Below are positions 18,543-28,128 of a DNA stretch of 64,000 bases, piece after piece. Within the stretch, counting starts at the first letter, position 1; each line of letters opens with the position of its first letter. The DNA is from Reichenbachiella versicolor (GTDB lineage Bacteria; Bacteroidota; Bacteroidia; Cytophagales; Cyclobacteriaceae), in assembly GCF_003171675.1 (NCBI RefSeq), contig NZ_QFZQ01000001.1, positions 248,001 through 312,000 on the forward strand. Reading direction: 5' to 3'. The notes under the pieces were generated by a model. That model was not told where the DNA came from and made no database searches. It was given only the letters and a program-made list of their open reading frames with translations. Position numbers and translations under genes: made by a program.

Positions 18543-19076
18543 ATGACACTAACAGAGCAATTAATCGCTACAATAAGAGATGTTCCTGACTTTCCTAAGC
18601 AGGGCATCCTTTTCAAGGATATAACTCCAGTACTTGCGGACCCTAAACTTTCAGAGCGTGTTAGTCACGCTTTTTTGGCTTATTGGCGAAATAAGGATAT
18701 AGATGGGATAGTAGGTATTGAATCACGAGGGTTCATATTTGGTATGAAACTGGCTCAAGAGCTTCAGGTTCCTTTCATACCAGTCCGAAAAGCAGGCAAA
18801 CTTCCTTTTCAAACTATTAAACATAGTTATGATCTTGAGTATGGATCTGCAGAAATGGAGATTCATATCGACGCCATCAAGCCTGGGCAAAACATTTTGA
18901 TTCATGATGACTTGTTAGCAACAGGAGGAACAGCATTGGCTGCTGCTGAATTGATCAAGAAGTGTGAAGGAAATGTGGGCGGATACTCTTTTATGGTGGA
19001 ACTTGAGTTTCTAAAAGGCAGAGAAAGTTTATGCGCTGATAAAAAAATAGATATTCAGACACTGGTAGGTTTTTAA
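18543..19076 (+). CDS. apt: Adenine phosphoribosyltransferase
   Basis: This 177-residue protein has the type I phosphoribosyltransferase fold. The PRPP-binding loop ILIHDDLLATGGTA lies at about residues 118-131. The family-typical DVPDFPKQGILFKDITP N-terminus and the ESRGFIFG and RKAGKLP blocks are present. It converts adenine plus PRPP to AMP in purine salvage. It is monocistronic, with its own terminator. Confidence 0.97.
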   Translation: MTLTEQLIATIRDVPDFPKQGILFKDITPVLADPKLSERVSHAFLAYWRNKDIDGIVGIESRGFIFGMKLAQELQVPFIPVRKAGKLPFQTIKHSYDLEYGSAEMEIHIDAIKPGQNILIHDDLLATGGTALAAAELIKKCEGNVGGYSFMVELEFLKGRESLCADKKIDIQTLVGF

Positions 19077-19112
19077 AATTTGAGTCCTGCTTCTAAAACA
19101 GGACTCAAATTT
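19076..19112. terminator. Perfect 14-bp hairpin after apt, probably bidirectional
   Basis: AAATTTGAGTCCTG pairs perfectly with CAGGACTCAAATTT across a 9-nt loop. It lies between the convergent apt and redoxin genes. A/T tracts flank it on both sides, so it can serve both strands. Confidence 0.8.
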
Positions 19113-19164
19113 ATGGCAGTAAAAGCGGATTTGGTAAAAGATAGCCCTCGCGCTAGTTATAGAC

Positions 19165-19740
19165 TTAAATAGTCTTAATACTGCACCCTATAGCTTTAGT
19201 GTAGTTTGTTTTTGGCTTTTTACCAGCTTCTAAATCTGCTATTGCATTTTCTACAAATTTTTCTTCTACACCTTCTGGTTGGGTTGAATCGTCAATAGCA
19301 CCTATATATTGAACTTTTCTGTTTTTGTCTAGTAAGAAAACATGAGGGGTTTTGGTAGCTCCATACTGGGGGAAGATCTTTTGTCCATCATCGAAAAGGT
19401 ATGGGAAGTTGAAACCTTTTTCTTTTGCTCTTACTTTCATGTTTTCGAAACTATCAATTTCATATGCACGCGGGTCATTTGGGTTGATAGCTATAACAGG
19501 GTATAGGCTGCCATATTTTGATTGTAAGGCAATAATTCTATCTTCATAGGCTACAGAGTAAGGACAGTGATTGCAAGTAAAAATTACAATGTAACCTTTA
19601 GCGTTTTTAAAGTCAGCTAAAGAATGCATCTTGTCGTCAGTTCCTTTTAAAGAAAAGTCTGTAGCAATATCTCCAATCTTATATTGGGCTGTTGCCGAAA
19701 AAGCAAATAGAGTTAGAATAGTAATGATGAATGATTTCAT
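19165..19740 (-). CDS. Thioredoxin-fold redoxin (AhpC/TSA-like), exported
   Basis: This 191-residue protein has a signal peptide (MKSFIITILTLFAFSATAQ) and a redoxin domain with the active-site pair in FTCNHCPYSVAYED. A long insertion AINPNDPRAYEIDSF follows, and the cis-Pro region is ATKTPHVFLL. This CNHCPY subclass is common in Bacteroidota next to TlpA-like proteins. It is probably a periplasmic thiol reductase or peroxidase. It lies 7 bp downstream of the TlpA/ResA-like gene in an apparent operon. Confidence 0.85.
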   Translation of the reverse strand: MKSFIITILTLFAFSATAQYKIGDIATDFSLKGTDDKMHSLADFKNAKGYIVIFTCNHCPYSVAYEDRIIALQSKYGSLYPVIAINPNDPRAYEIDSFENMKVRAKEKGFNFPYLFDDGQKIFPQYGATKTPHVFLLDKNRKVQYIGAIDDSTQPEGVEEKFVENAIADLEAGKKPKTNYTKAIGCSIKTI

Positions 19741-19747
19741 GTTTTTA

Positions 19748-20230
19748 TTATTTTGATAACTGATTTATTTCGTTCTCCAGTTCTTGAAGTGAATGATATG
19801 ATTTCTCCTTAAAGTATTTTTTTCCATTAACAATGAAAATGGTTGCTGGAATTGCACCTGACCAATTTGAGTCAACTTTATCAATCCAAGCGCTTTGTTT
19901 TGGGTCGGCAAGAACAACCACTTCACTTTCGATTTTCTTTTTTTCTATAAATGGAACTAGTTGAGATTGAATTCTACTTTTAAAGTCCATACTCACTAGT
20001 AATACCTTTACAGGTTTATTAGCGTTTTTCTTTCCATATTCATCGAAATAGGGAAGCTCTTTTACGCAAGGCGCACACCATGTGGCCCAGAAATTAATTA
20101 CGTAAGTAGTGTCAGAGTTTGCATTGCTAAGTACAGTTTCTTCGAATCGATCAAATTTTTCGAAAATTGGAATATCTGCTTTGCTCAGTGTAGAAAACAG
20201 TAGACAGCAAATGATTAAAGTGTATTTCAT
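19748..20230 (-). CDS. TlpA/ResA-like thiol:disulfide oxidoreductase
   Basis: This 160-residue protein has a signal peptide (MKYTLIICCLLFSTLSKA) and a thioredoxin fold with the WCAPC active site in FWATWCAPCVKELP, plus GAIPATIFIV (cis-Pro). It is likely a periplasmic disulfide reductase, for example for cytochrome c maturation or general redox repair. It is the first gene of a two-gene operon with the downstream redoxin. Confidence 0.88.
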   Translation of the reverse strand: MKYTLIICCLLFSTLSKADIPIFEKFDRFEETVLSNANSDTTYVINFWATWCAPCVKELPYFDEYGKKNANKPVKVLLVSMDFKSRIQSQLVPFIEKKKIESEVVVLADPKQSAWIDKVDSNWSGAIPATIFIVNGKKYFKEKSYHSLQELENEINQLSK

Positions 20231-20445
20231 AAATGAAAATTAGTAGAAAAATCCCGTTTATTTTTATTTCAGATTTAAAGCAGTAAACGCCAAACTAGTA
20301 ATAAGTTGCTCCTGTGCGTTTTTCATCTTTAGAAAAAAACTATTTACAAGTTCACTTAGGCTTTAGCTATTAGTACTTAAGGTTAAATCAATTATTTTTA
20401 ATAAGGTTTCCATACGGGCTAAAGTATGATTTAGTTTAGCTTTAA

Positions 20446-20473
20446 ATAAAAAGAGCACTGTTTCCAGTGCTCC
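20446..20473 (-). terminator. recA terminator
   Basis: GAGCACTG / CAGTGCTC forms an 8-bp perfect stem with a 4-nt loop. On the minus strand it is followed by TTTTTATTT. It lies about 40 bp beyond the recA stop. Confidence 0.9.
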
Positions 20474-20513
20474 AATTTTTGGTGGTCATAAGACCTTTAT
20501 ATTTTGGACGAGA

Positions 20514-21536
20514 TTATGCTTCTACACCATCTACTTCATCTACTCCATTCATTTTTGCTTTGATAGCAGTCTCTAGTTCTTCCATCAGTTCAGGATTGTC
20601 AAGAATAAGCTGTTTGACAGAATCTCTACCTTGACCTAGTTTGTTGCCTTTATATGAGAACCATGACCCTGACTTTTTCACTACTTCCATTTCAACTCCG
20701 ATATCAATAATCTCACCGACTTTTGAAATTCCTTCACCATACATTATGTCGAATTCTATTACTTTGAATGGAGGCGCGACTTTGTTTTTCACGACTTTTA
20801 CTCTTGTTCTATTTCCTAGAATATTGTCTGCACTTTCCTTGATCTGACCTATTCTTCTGATGTCAAGTCTTACAGAAGCATAAAACTTTAAAGCATTACC
20901 ACCAGTAGTAGTTTCAGGGTTTCCGAACATTACGCCAATTTTTTCTCTCAATTGGTTGATGAAAATACAGGCGCATCCAGTTTTGTTAATCGCTCCTGTA
21001 AGTTTTCGGAGTGCTTGAGACATTAGTCTAGCCTGAAGTCCCATTTTGCTATCTCCCATTTCACCTTCAAGTTCGGCTTTTGGTACTAAAGCTGCAACAG
21101 AGTCGATAACAATGATATCAATAGCTCCTGATCTAATGAGGTGTTCTGCAATTTCTAGAGCTTGCTCACCATTATCTGGTTGAGAGATCAATAAGTTTTC
21201 GGTGTCGATACCTAACTTTTCAGCGTATACTTTGTCAAAAGCATGCTCTGCATCTATAAAAGCAGCCATTCCGCCAGCTTTTTGAGCTTCAGCAATAGCG
21301 TGCATACTCAATGTCGTTTTACCAGATGATTCAGGTCCGTAGATTTCTACGATTCTTCCTCTAGGAATACCTCCTATTCCCAGTGCGATATCCAAGCTCA
21401 ATGAGCCAGTTGGAATAGACGGAACATCAACTACACTCTCATCGGAGAGTTTCATGACTGTTCCCTTTCCATAGGTTTTTTCTAATTTATCAAGGGTAAG
21501 TTGAAGTGCTTTTTGTTTTTCGTTCAATTCACTCAT
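20514..21536 (-). CDS. recA: Recombinase RecA
   Basis: This 340-residue protein has Walker A GPESSGKT at residues 67-74, Walker [11 protein letters not shown] and the DNA-binding loop region [28 protein letters not shown]. The short acidic tail ([11 protein letters not shown]) is typical. It forms the ATP-dependent filament for homologous recombination and for SOS co-protease activity. It is transcribed away from the response-regulator gene, which shares the 335-bp intergenic region. TATATTTG at about 21656-21663 on the minus strand could be its -7 element, but no well-spaced -33 was found. Confidence 0.98.
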   Translation of the reverse strand: MSELNEKQKALQLTLDKLEKTYGKGTVMKLSDESVVDVPSIPTGSLSLDIALGIGGIPRGRIVEIYGPESSGKTTLSMHAIAEAQKAGGMAAFIDAEHAFDKVYAEKLGIDTENLLISQPDNGEQALEIAEHLIRSGAIDIIVIDSVAALVPKAELEGEMGDSKMGLQARLMSQALRKLTGAINKTGCACIFINQLREKIGVMFGNPETTTGGNALKFYASVRLDIRRIGQIKESADNILGNRTRVKVVKNKVAPPFKVIEFDIMYGEGISKVGEIIDIGVEMEVVKKSGSWFSYKGNKLGQGRDSVKQLILDNPELMEELETAIKAKMNGVDEVDGVEA

Positions 21537-21823
21537 GGTCTTGGATATTTATCTCTTTCGCAGTGGAAAGTTAAATTCAATTTGTTATTTTCTGTCATTA
21601 CTTAAACCGACATTATTGTGACTAAAGTTGGTCAAAGTCTTCATAATTATTTTAGCAAATATAGATTGAGTTATTTCAAAAAGTTACTAAAAGACTAATA
21701 AAATTAGCAAAATGATTTAAGGTATTGATAGTCAGCTGTGATAAAGTTTTGGTGGTTGTATTAAATTTTTGTAACTTCTTTATTTTGTCAGGTGATTATT
21801 AAATTTAAATTAAGAAATTGGTC

Positions 21824-21840
21824 TCGCATTATCAATGCGA
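21824..21840. promoter_or_regulatory. Palindrome TCGCATT-N3-AATGCGA before the PhoB-like gene
   Basis: A perfect 7-bp inverted repeat with a 3-bp spacer ends 31 bp before the ATG at 21872, in the 335-bp gap shared with recA. Its size and place fit a dimeric regulator operator, possibly autoregulation, or a short leader hairpin. Nothing else of note is visible in this gap. Confidence 0.4.
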
Positions 21841-21871
21841 TCATTTGAGTTTAGATTTATTAGTATAACAC

Positions 21872-22555
21872 ATGTCAGGTAATAAGAAAATCCTAGTAGT
21901 TGATGACGAAGAAGATATTTTGGACTTATTGAGATACAATCTCGAGAAAGAAGGATATCAAGTCAAAGTTGCAGAAGATGGAATCAAAGGAGTAGAAATA
22001 GCAAAGACTTTCGTACCTGATTTGATTTTACTGGATATTATGATGCCAGGGCAAGATGGAGTTGAGACTTGTCGTCAAATGAGAGAGCTTTCGGAGCTAT
22101 CTGGTACTTTTATTATTTTCTTGACCGCTAGAGTAGAAGAGTACTCTGAAGTGGCGGCATTTGAAAATGGTGCAGATGATTACTTGACAAAGCCTATCAA
22201 GCCTAGAGCGCTGATGAGTAGAATCAATGCTATTTTCAGAAGGTCCAAAAAAGAAATCGATACGGAGGAAAAAATCAACGTAGGTGATTTAATGATCGAT
22301 AAGCAAGGCTTTATTGTTCGTAAAAATGAGACGGAATTTAACTTTCCTAAAAAGGAATTTGAATTACTTTATTTCTTAGCCAAGCATCCTGGGAAAGTAT
22401 TTAGCAGAGAGGATTTGTTACATAATATTTGGGGGTCAGATGTGTATGTATTGACTAGGACAGTTGATGTACACATTAGAAAAGTAAGGGAGAAAATCGG
22501 TGATGGCTACATTTCTACTATTAAAGGAGTAGGGTATAAGTTCGAACTGGATTAA
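21872..22555 (+). CDS. OmpR/PhoB-family response regulator
   Basis: This 227-residue protein has an N-terminal receiver with the acidic pocket VVDDEEDIL, phospho-acceptor Asp55 in LLDIMMPGQDG and the TKPIKP Lys motif. A C-terminal winged-helix DNA-binding domain follows (LAKHPGKVFSREDLL ... VDVHIRKVREKIG ... GVGYKF). It pairs with the sensor kinase 8 bp downstream. The pair resembles PhoB/PhoR, but no phosphate genes are in the window, so the signal is open. Confidence 0.93.
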   Translation: MSGNKKILVVDDEEDILDLLRYNLEKEGYQVKVAEDGIKGVEIAKTFVPDLILLDIMMPGQDGVETCRQMRELSELSGTFIIFLTARVEEYSEVAAFENGADDYLTKPIKPRALMSRINAIFRRSKKEIDTEEKINVGDLMIDKQGFIVRKNETEFNFPKKEFELLYFLAKHPGKVFSREDLLHNIWGSDVYVLTRTVDVHIRKVREKIGDGYISTIKGVGYKFELD

Positions 22556-22563
22556 ATCAATTT

Positions 22564-23601
22564 ATGTTTCTTAATTCTAAAGGGCTCGCCCTTATTCTGG
22601 CACTATGTATTTCAGCCATTATCACAGGCTGCATGTTTTTATTGCCAGATTTGCCACTATATGCATATTGGGTAGTTTTTTTACTGTCTATAGGTACCTC
22701 GTATATTTTGATAGCAATAGTTCTTGAGTTTCTATTCTTTAAGGAGTTGAGATCAATCTATCGGATGTTTGAACAAATTCGTTCAAACGACTTATCACAG
22801 TTAGAAGCCAATAAAAAGTATGGTCATAGTTCACTTAGTCAAATTCATAAAGAAATTTATGACTATGCGCATAATAAGCAGAGTGAAATTAATGAGTTAA
22901 AACAATTAGCTCAGTTTCGTCGCCAGTTTTTGGCAGACGTCTCTCACGAGTTGAAAACTCCCATTTTTGCAGCGCAAGGATTTGTGCATACGCTTTTGGA
23001 CGGTGCGATTGATGATAAGAAGAATCGTATGAAGTTCTTGAAAAAAGCAGCGAAAAACTTAGACGGTTTGGATGCTTTGGTACAAGATTTATTAACCGTT
23101 TCTCACATGGAAGCTGGAGATATCACGATGCAGTTTGATTCCGTAGACTTGGTAGCTCAAGTGGAAGAGATATTTGATCAATTAGAGTCTCCAGCGGGTA
23201 AAAATGGCATTCAGTTAAAACTCAATAATCACTTTGGCGGAGAGAAGTTAGTAAAAGCAGATAGTGCAAGAATTGATCAAGTTTTGGTAAATCTGATTTC
23301 TAATGCTATTAAGTACTCTAATGAAGGTGCTGAAGTTACGGTTTCTCTAATAGATCATATTGATAAGGTAGAAGTCTGTATTAAGGATACAGGTGTAGGA
23401 ATTCCTGCCGAGCATCTGAATAGAATTTTTGAGCGTTTTTATAGGGTTGATAAAAGTCGATCAAAAGCAGCTGGTGGTACTGGGCTTGGTTTGTCTATTG
23501 TAAAACACATTCTTGAAGCACACGAGAGTGAGATACATGTGACAAGTACTTTCGGAGAAGGCTCAGAGTTTAGTTTTGAACTGAATAAGTATGCAGGCTG
23601 A
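22564..23601 (+). CDS. PhoR-like sensor histidine kinase
   Basis: This 345-residue protein has two N-terminal membrane segments (about residues 7-27 and 33-58) with almost no periplasmic loop. It then has a HisKA domain with phospho-acceptor His128 in DVSHELKTPIF and an HATPase domain (N box VLVNLISNAIKYS, G boxes DTGVGIP and GGTGLGLSIV). The lack of an extracytoplasmic sensor suggests it senses membrane state or a partner protein. It forms an operon with the upstream regulator. Confidence 0.93.
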   Translation: MFLNSKGLALILALCISAIITGCMFLLPDLPLYAYWVVFLLSIGTSYILIAIVLEFLFFKELRSIYRMFEQIRSNDLSQLEANKKYGHSSLSQIHKEIYDYAHNKQSEINELKQLAQFRRQFLADVSHELKTPIFAAQGFVHTLLDGAIDDKKNRMKFLKKAAKNLDGLDALVQDLLTVSHMEAGDITMQFDSVDLVAQVEEIFDQLESPAGKNGIQLKLNNHFGGEKLVKADSARIDQVLVNLISNAIKYSNEGAEVTVSLIDHIDKVEVCIKDTGVGIPAEHLNRIFERFYRVDKSRSKAAGGTGLGLSIVKHILEAHESEIHVTSTFGEGSEFSFELNKYAG

Positions 23602-23637
23602 AAATAGCTAGGTTGGCTGGTTTGTACTTTAGACCGC

Positions 23638-24480
23638 TTACGACTCGTTGAATACGGTAGATTTAGCAATTTCAATATTCGCCTCTAATTCAGACTTTAC
23701 ATGATTTAGTTTTTGAGAAATCGTAATGGTTGCAGTTTTACCTAACGGAAGACGCAGGGTAAGGTTCTCAAGTTTTGTATGATTGTAAATTGCTTTAGCT
23801 GCTTTTATAGGATCTCCCTCCTGTAACCCGTTAGCACTTTTGATTTTGCTTCGAAAGACTCCAGCTGTGTTGGAATAATCGTCTATGATTTGAGTTGCTT
23901 CAGAGAGTCCTGTATTGGCAAAGTTTGTTCTAAATGGTCCAGGCTGAACAATAGTTACTTTTATTCCTAAAGGTTCTACTTCTTGAGCTAAAGCCTCACT
24001 AAATCCCTCCAAAGCAAACTTACTGGCGTTGTAAATCCCAAAACCAGAGAAAGCTTTAAAACCACCATGAGAAGAGATTTGGATAACATGACCATTTTTT
24101 TCTTCTCTCATATAAGGTAGTATAGCTTTGGTCATATTTAGAGCTCCATAGAAATTGGTGTCCATAACCGATTTTACTTCATCTAATGATGATTCTTCAA
24201 TTGCACCTATGAAACCAAATCCAGCATTATTTACAAGTACATCAATCCGTCCATATTTATTAATCAATTCTGAAACTGTAGCGTTAATCTGATGTTCGTT
24301 GGTAATATCCAGTAATACGGCATCTCCATTATTTAAATTATTGTTTTTGAATTCTGATACCTGTTTCTCATTTCTAAAAGTACCGATGGCAAAATCACCT
24401 TCTCGCATGACTGATTCCGCTAAGGCTTTCCCTAGGCCGCTTGATGCACCTGTTATGAGCCAAATTTTCTTTTCCATCAT
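23638..24480 (-). CDS. Short-chain dehydrogenase/reductase
   Basis: This 280-residue classical SDR has the cofactor motif TGASSGLGKALA, the NNAGFG motif and a catalytic YNASK. It belongs to the NAD(P)-dependent oxidoreductase type with an extended C-terminus seen in many Bacteroidota. It lies 82 bp downstream of a Crp/Fnr-like regulator on the same strand, which may control it. The substrate is unknown. Confidence 0.85.
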   Translation of the reverse strand: MMEKKIWLITGASSGLGKALAESVMREGDFAIGTFRNEKQVSEFKNNNLNNGDAVLLDITNEHQINATVSELINKYGRIDVLVNNAGFGFIGAIEESSLDEVKSVMDTNFYGALNMTKAILPYMREEKNGHVIQISSHGGFKAFSGFGIYNASKFALEGFSEALAQEVEPLGIKVTIVQPGPFRTNFANTGLSEATQIIDDYSNTAGVFRSKIKSANGLQEGDPIKAAKAIYNHTKLENLTLRLPLGKTATITISQKLNHVKSELEANIEIAKSTVFNES

Positions 24481-24562
24481 ATTTTCTAATTAGTTTTTAC
24501 AAAATTCAGTTAGATGGCCAACAACTAAAATGAACTAGAATAGGAAAATTGATTGAACTAGT

Positions 24563-25150
24563 TCAAGATACTTCGCTAAGTCTTTTACGAATCTTACTTA
24601 AGAATTCAGCTGACATTCCAAGGTACGAAGCCAACATGTACTGAGGTACTCGATTGACTATTAATGGATATTGATCACTAAATTCTAAGTACCGTTCTTC
24701 TGCAGATTTATCTAGTTTGGAAAGAATTCTATTCTGTGAGTATGCAAATGACTTTTGAGCTACTTTTCTAAAAAAGCGTTCAAATTTGGGATTGGAGTCG
24801 CATAATCTTTCTACATCATCAAAAGCAATTTGTTGAATAACGGAATCTTCAAGTGCCTCAACGAATAAAGAGGCAGGTTCTTGATTGATGTAGCTGTTGA
24901 AATCACTAATAAACCAATCTTCTATGGCAAACTGGATGGTGTGTTCTACACCTTCTTGACTCAAGAAGAAACTCCTAAGCGCTCCTTTATTGACATACGT
25001 TTGGTGCTTACAGGTAAAACCAGGTTGGACAATCATCTGCTTTTTCCTGACCCTACAAGTCTGTATTATTTCGATAAATTGAGCCTCGTCCTCTTGATTA
25101 AGGTTAATGTATCTTTTTATATTGTTAAGTATGCTTGAGTATTCTTTCAT
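24563..25150 (-). CDS. Crp/Fnr-family transcriptional regulator
   Basis: This 195-residue protein has an N-terminal cyclic-nucleotide-binding-like beta barrel (QMIVQPGFTCKHQTYVNKG, then FAIEDWFISDFNSY) and a C-terminal helix-turn-helix (YMLASYLGMSAEFLSKIRKRL). This subfamily is abundant in Bacteroidota and usually lacks the canonical cAMP-binding arginine pattern. It is divergent from the ethanolamine-type permease gene (212 bp between starts), so it could regulate that cluster, the SDR, or both. Confidence 0.88.
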   Translation of the reverse strand: MKEYSSILNNIKRYINLNQEDEAQFIEIIQTCRVRKKQMIVQPGFTCKHQTYVNKGALRSFFLSQEGVEHTIQFAIEDWFISDFNSYINQEPASLFVEALEDSVIQQIAFDDVERLCDSNPKFERFFRKVAQKSFAYSQNRILSKLDKSAEERYLEFSDQYPLIVNRVPQYMLASYLGMSAEFLSKIRKRLSEVS

Positions 25151-25362
25151 TTTAACAAGGACGATAGTTTATCAGGCTTTAATTCCATGAACTCAGGTAG
25201 GATTTAAATAAAGTTTTGAAGACACTTTGTATCCATTGACTAGATAGCTTCATGTCAAAAATAAAGATTTAGACAGAGATATAAGCCAAGGTTTTATTAG
25301 TGATAAGAGTAACGCTTTTGAGCTTTGCGCGAGTAGACCTAACTTGTAACAAACTTAAAAGA

Positions 25363-26676
25363 ATGGCAGATACTCAACTCAAACGAACTCTCAGCCCATT
25401 TATGTTATGGGGATTGGGAGTAGGATATGTGATTTCAGGAATGTACTTCGGATGGAATCTAGGTTTAGCTGAAGGGGGGACCTATGGGTTGGCAATAGCG
25501 ACTTTTTTCATCATCATCATGTATGTGACTTTCACTTTTAGTTATACAGAATTGGCTTGTGCTATTCCAAAAGCTGGAGGAGCCTTTGACTATGCAGAGA
25601 AAGGTCTAGGAAGTAAATTGGGGTTTATAGCTGGTATGGCGCAGAACATCGAATTCATTTTTGCGCCTCCTGCGATAGCAATGGCTATTGGAGCCTACCT
25701 AAATCTTCTATACCCTTCTGTAAATGTCATCACTTTTGCAGTCGTAGCTTATGTATTATTTACGCTGATTAATATTTTAGGAGTGAAGCTTGCAGCTTCA
25801 TTTGAGTTGGTGATTACTATTTTGGCAGTAATAGAACTGTTGATTTTTGCTACGGTAACACTTCCAGAGTTTGAACTGTCCAATCTTCAATCTAACCCCT
25901 TACCCAATGGTTTTCAAGGTGTATTTGCAGCCATTCCTTTTGCGATTTGGTTTTTCTTAGCCATAGAAGGCGTGGCTAATGTAGCCGAAGAAGCTATTAA
26001 CCCTCAACGTAGTGTGTTGATAGGTTTTGGAAGTGCCATATTGACTTTAGTGGTACTATGTATATTGACTTTCTTCTCCTCTGTTGGGGTAGCAGGTTGG
26101 GAAGCCGTAGTTTATCCTGAAGGATCTACTGATGCCTCTGACTCTCCATTGCCATTAGCTATTTCCTATGTCATGGGCGAAGGTCATGTGCTCTACAAAA
26201 TGCTAGTAGGAATCGGTCTTTTGGGATTAATAGCTTCTTTTCATGGAATCATTTTGGCAGCAGGAAGATCTACTTTTGAATTTGGAAGAATAGGCAATGC
26301 GCCCAAGATGCTTGGTAAAGCTAATGGTAAGTTTCAAACTCCTATGAATGCATTGTTGGTAAATATGGCAATAGGTATATTGGCCTTATTTACAGGCAAG
26401 ACAGGTGAGATCATCACTATAGCTTGTTTCGGTGCATTGACATTATACATAGTTTCGATGATTGCCTTTTTTGCATTGCGAAAAAACGAACCTGATATGG
26501 ATAGACCATTCAAAGTGCCAGCCTATCCTTTGTTTCCTGCTTTGGCATTGATAATAGCATCTATAGCCTTGGTGGCCATGTTTATCTACAACTTGAAATT
26601 AGGGAGTGTATATCTTGGTATTTTGGGAGGTTCTTATGGTTTATGGTGGCTGATGAAGCGGAATGATCAAGATTAG
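25363..26676 (+). CDS. APC-family permease, ethanolamine permease (Eat) type
   Basis: This 437-residue integral membrane protein has about twelve hydrophobic segments. The N-terminus (LWGLGVGYVISGMYFGWN), the IEFIFAPPAIAMAIGAYLN block, IPFAIWFFLAIEGVANVAEE and the SFHGIILAAGRS segment resemble the ethanolamine permease subfamily of amino acid/polyamine/organocation transporters. ATG 25363 is preferred over the longer start at 25300 because family members begin shortly before LSPFMLWG. It leads a catabolic cluster, so the imported amine is likely the substrate of the GS-like ligase 82 bp downstream. Confidence 0.85.
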   Translation: MADTQLKRTLSPFMLWGLGVGYVISGMYFGWNLGLAEGGTYGLAIATFFIIIMYVTFTFSYTELACAIPKAGGAFDYAEKGLGSKLGFIAGMAQNIEFIFAPPAIAMAIGAYLNLLYPSVNVITFAVVAYVLFTLINILGVKLAASFELVITILAVIELLIFATVTLPEFELSNLQSNPLPNGFQGVFAAIPFAIWFFLAIEGVANVAEEAINPQRSVLIGFGSAILTLVVLCILTFFSSVGVAGWEAVVYPEGSTDASDSPLPLAISYVMGEGHVLYKMLVGIGLLGLIASFHGIILAAGRSTFEFGRIGNAPKMLGKANGKFQTPMNALLVNMAIGILALFTGKTGEIITIACFGALTLYIVSMIAFFALRKNEPDMDRPFKVPAYPLFPALALIIASIALVAMFIYNLKLGSVYLGILGGSYGLWWLMKRNDQD

Positions 26677-26758
26677 ATAGTGAGTTGTTTATGTTTCTTA
26701 ACAAAACCGTAGCATTTAAACCTATTCGCTAAATTTCAAAATAACATATCTTACTAAA

Positions 26759-28123
26759 ATGAACCAACAAGAAATATTAAAACTCATAGAGGGTCATCCT
26801 CATCACAAACTCAAGGTGGCAGTTACAGATATTGATGGAGTGCTTCGAGGCAAGTTTATGCACAAGGATAAGTTCCTGTCAGCTGTCAAATCTGGTTTTG
26901 GGTTTTGTGATGTGGTTTTTGGATGGGATATGAATGATGCCTTATATGAAGACATGGCGATTGAGGCTACAGGTTGGCATTCAGGATTTCCAGATGCTGA
27001 AGCTAGACTAGATGTGAGTACTTTTCGTCAGGTGCCTTGGGAGAATCACGTTCCCTTTGTTTTAGGAGATTTTAGTAAACACGATGGTGAAGATTTTCCA
27101 GCTTGCCCTAGAAGTCTGCTAAAGAAGATAATAGCCAAAGCTGAAGGAATGGGTTTTCAACCTCTCTTTTCTCAAGAGTTTGAGTGGTTCAATTTTGCAG
27201 AGAATAACAGTATATTGGAAGAAAGAGGTTTTACCAACCCTAAGCCATATACGCCTGGTATGTTCGGGTATAGTTTATTGAGAGCCTCTGAGAATAGTGA
27301 TTATTTTCATGATTTATTTGACCTGTTGACAGAATTTGGTGTTCCATTGGAGGGGCTGCATACCGAAACAGGACCTGGAGTTTTTGAAGCTGCAATACAA
27401 TACTCTGACATACTAGAAGCGGCAGACAGAGCTGTTTTATTCAAAACAGGAGTAAAGGAAATTGCTTATAAACATGGTATTATGGCCAGCTTTATGGCAA
27501 AGCAAACTGCTGATTTGCCTGGATGCAGCGGACATGTTCATCAAAGCCTTTGGGATGCGGATAAGAAAAGGAATTTATTCTTTGATAGCGCTCATCAGGA
27601 TCAAATTAGTGAGGTCATGAGGCAATATATAGCAGGTCAATTATTTTGTCTACCATATATCCTTCCCATGTTAGCGCCGACCGTGAACAGCTATAAACGA
27701 TTGGTAGAAGGTGCTTGGGCACCGACGACTTTGACATGGGGTGTAGATAATAGAACTGTTGCTTTGAGAGCGCTGCCATTAGGAGAGAAATCTTCGCGTA
27801 TTGAAACTAGAGTAGTAGGCTCAGATGTAAATCCTTATTTGGCAATGGCAGCTTGTCTAGCAAGTGGGATATATGGGATTGAAAAGCGATTGAAATTGGA
27901 TACTCAACAAACTGTAGGTAACGGATATAAGGACTTACAAAACGGAGTACTTCCAAGCAATCTATTGGAAGCTACCGATTACATGAAATCATCTGATGTG
28001 GCAAATGAACTCTTTGGAGAAGCTTTTGTCGATCATTTTACTAAAACCAGAATCTGGGAATGGAAGGAGTACTCTAAACATGTCTCAGATTGGGAAATAA
28101 AACGATACTTTGAAATAATTTAA
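26759..28123 (+). CDS. Glutamine-synthetase-like gamma-glutamyl-amine ligase
   Basis: This 454-residue protein has the GS catalytic fold. Metal-binding Glu residues lie in FSQEFEWFNF and HTETGPGVFEAA, the nucleotide/His motif is GCSGHVHQSLWD, and the substrate loop with Arg is RLVEGAWAPTTLTWG followed by DNRTVALR. It resembles the GS-like enzymes that glutamylate amines (PuuA, GlnA3/GlnA4, IpuC) rather than housekeeping GlnA. With an ethanolamine-type permease upstream and Fe-ADH, hydrolase and ALDH downstream, the most economical role is ATP-dependent formation of gamma-glutamyl-ethanolamide from glutamate and ethanolamine. Another short amino alcohol cannot be excluded. Confidence 0.82.
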   Translation: MNQQEILKLIEGHPHHKLKVAVTDIDGVLRGKFMHKDKFLSAVKSGFGFCDVVFGWDMNDALYEDMAIEATGWHSGFPDAEARLDVSTFRQVPWENHVPFVLGDFSKHDGEDFPACPRSLLKKIIAKAEGMGFQPLFSQEFEWFNFAENNSILEERGFTNPKPYTPGMFGYSLLRASENSDYFHDLFDLLTEFGVPLEGLHTETGPGVFEAAIQYSDILEAADRAVLFKTGVKEIAYKHGIMASFMAKQTADLPGCSGHVHQSLWDADKKRNLFFDSAHQDQISEVMRQYIAGQLFCLPYILPMLAPTVNSYKRLVEGAWAPTTLTWGVDNRTVALRALPLGEKSSRIETRVVGSDVNPYLAMAACLASGIYGIEKRLKLDTQQTVGNGYKDLQNGVLPSNLLEATDYMKSSDVANELFGEAFVDHFTKTRIWEWKEYSKHVSDWEIKRYFEII

Positions 28124-28128
28124 TAAAC

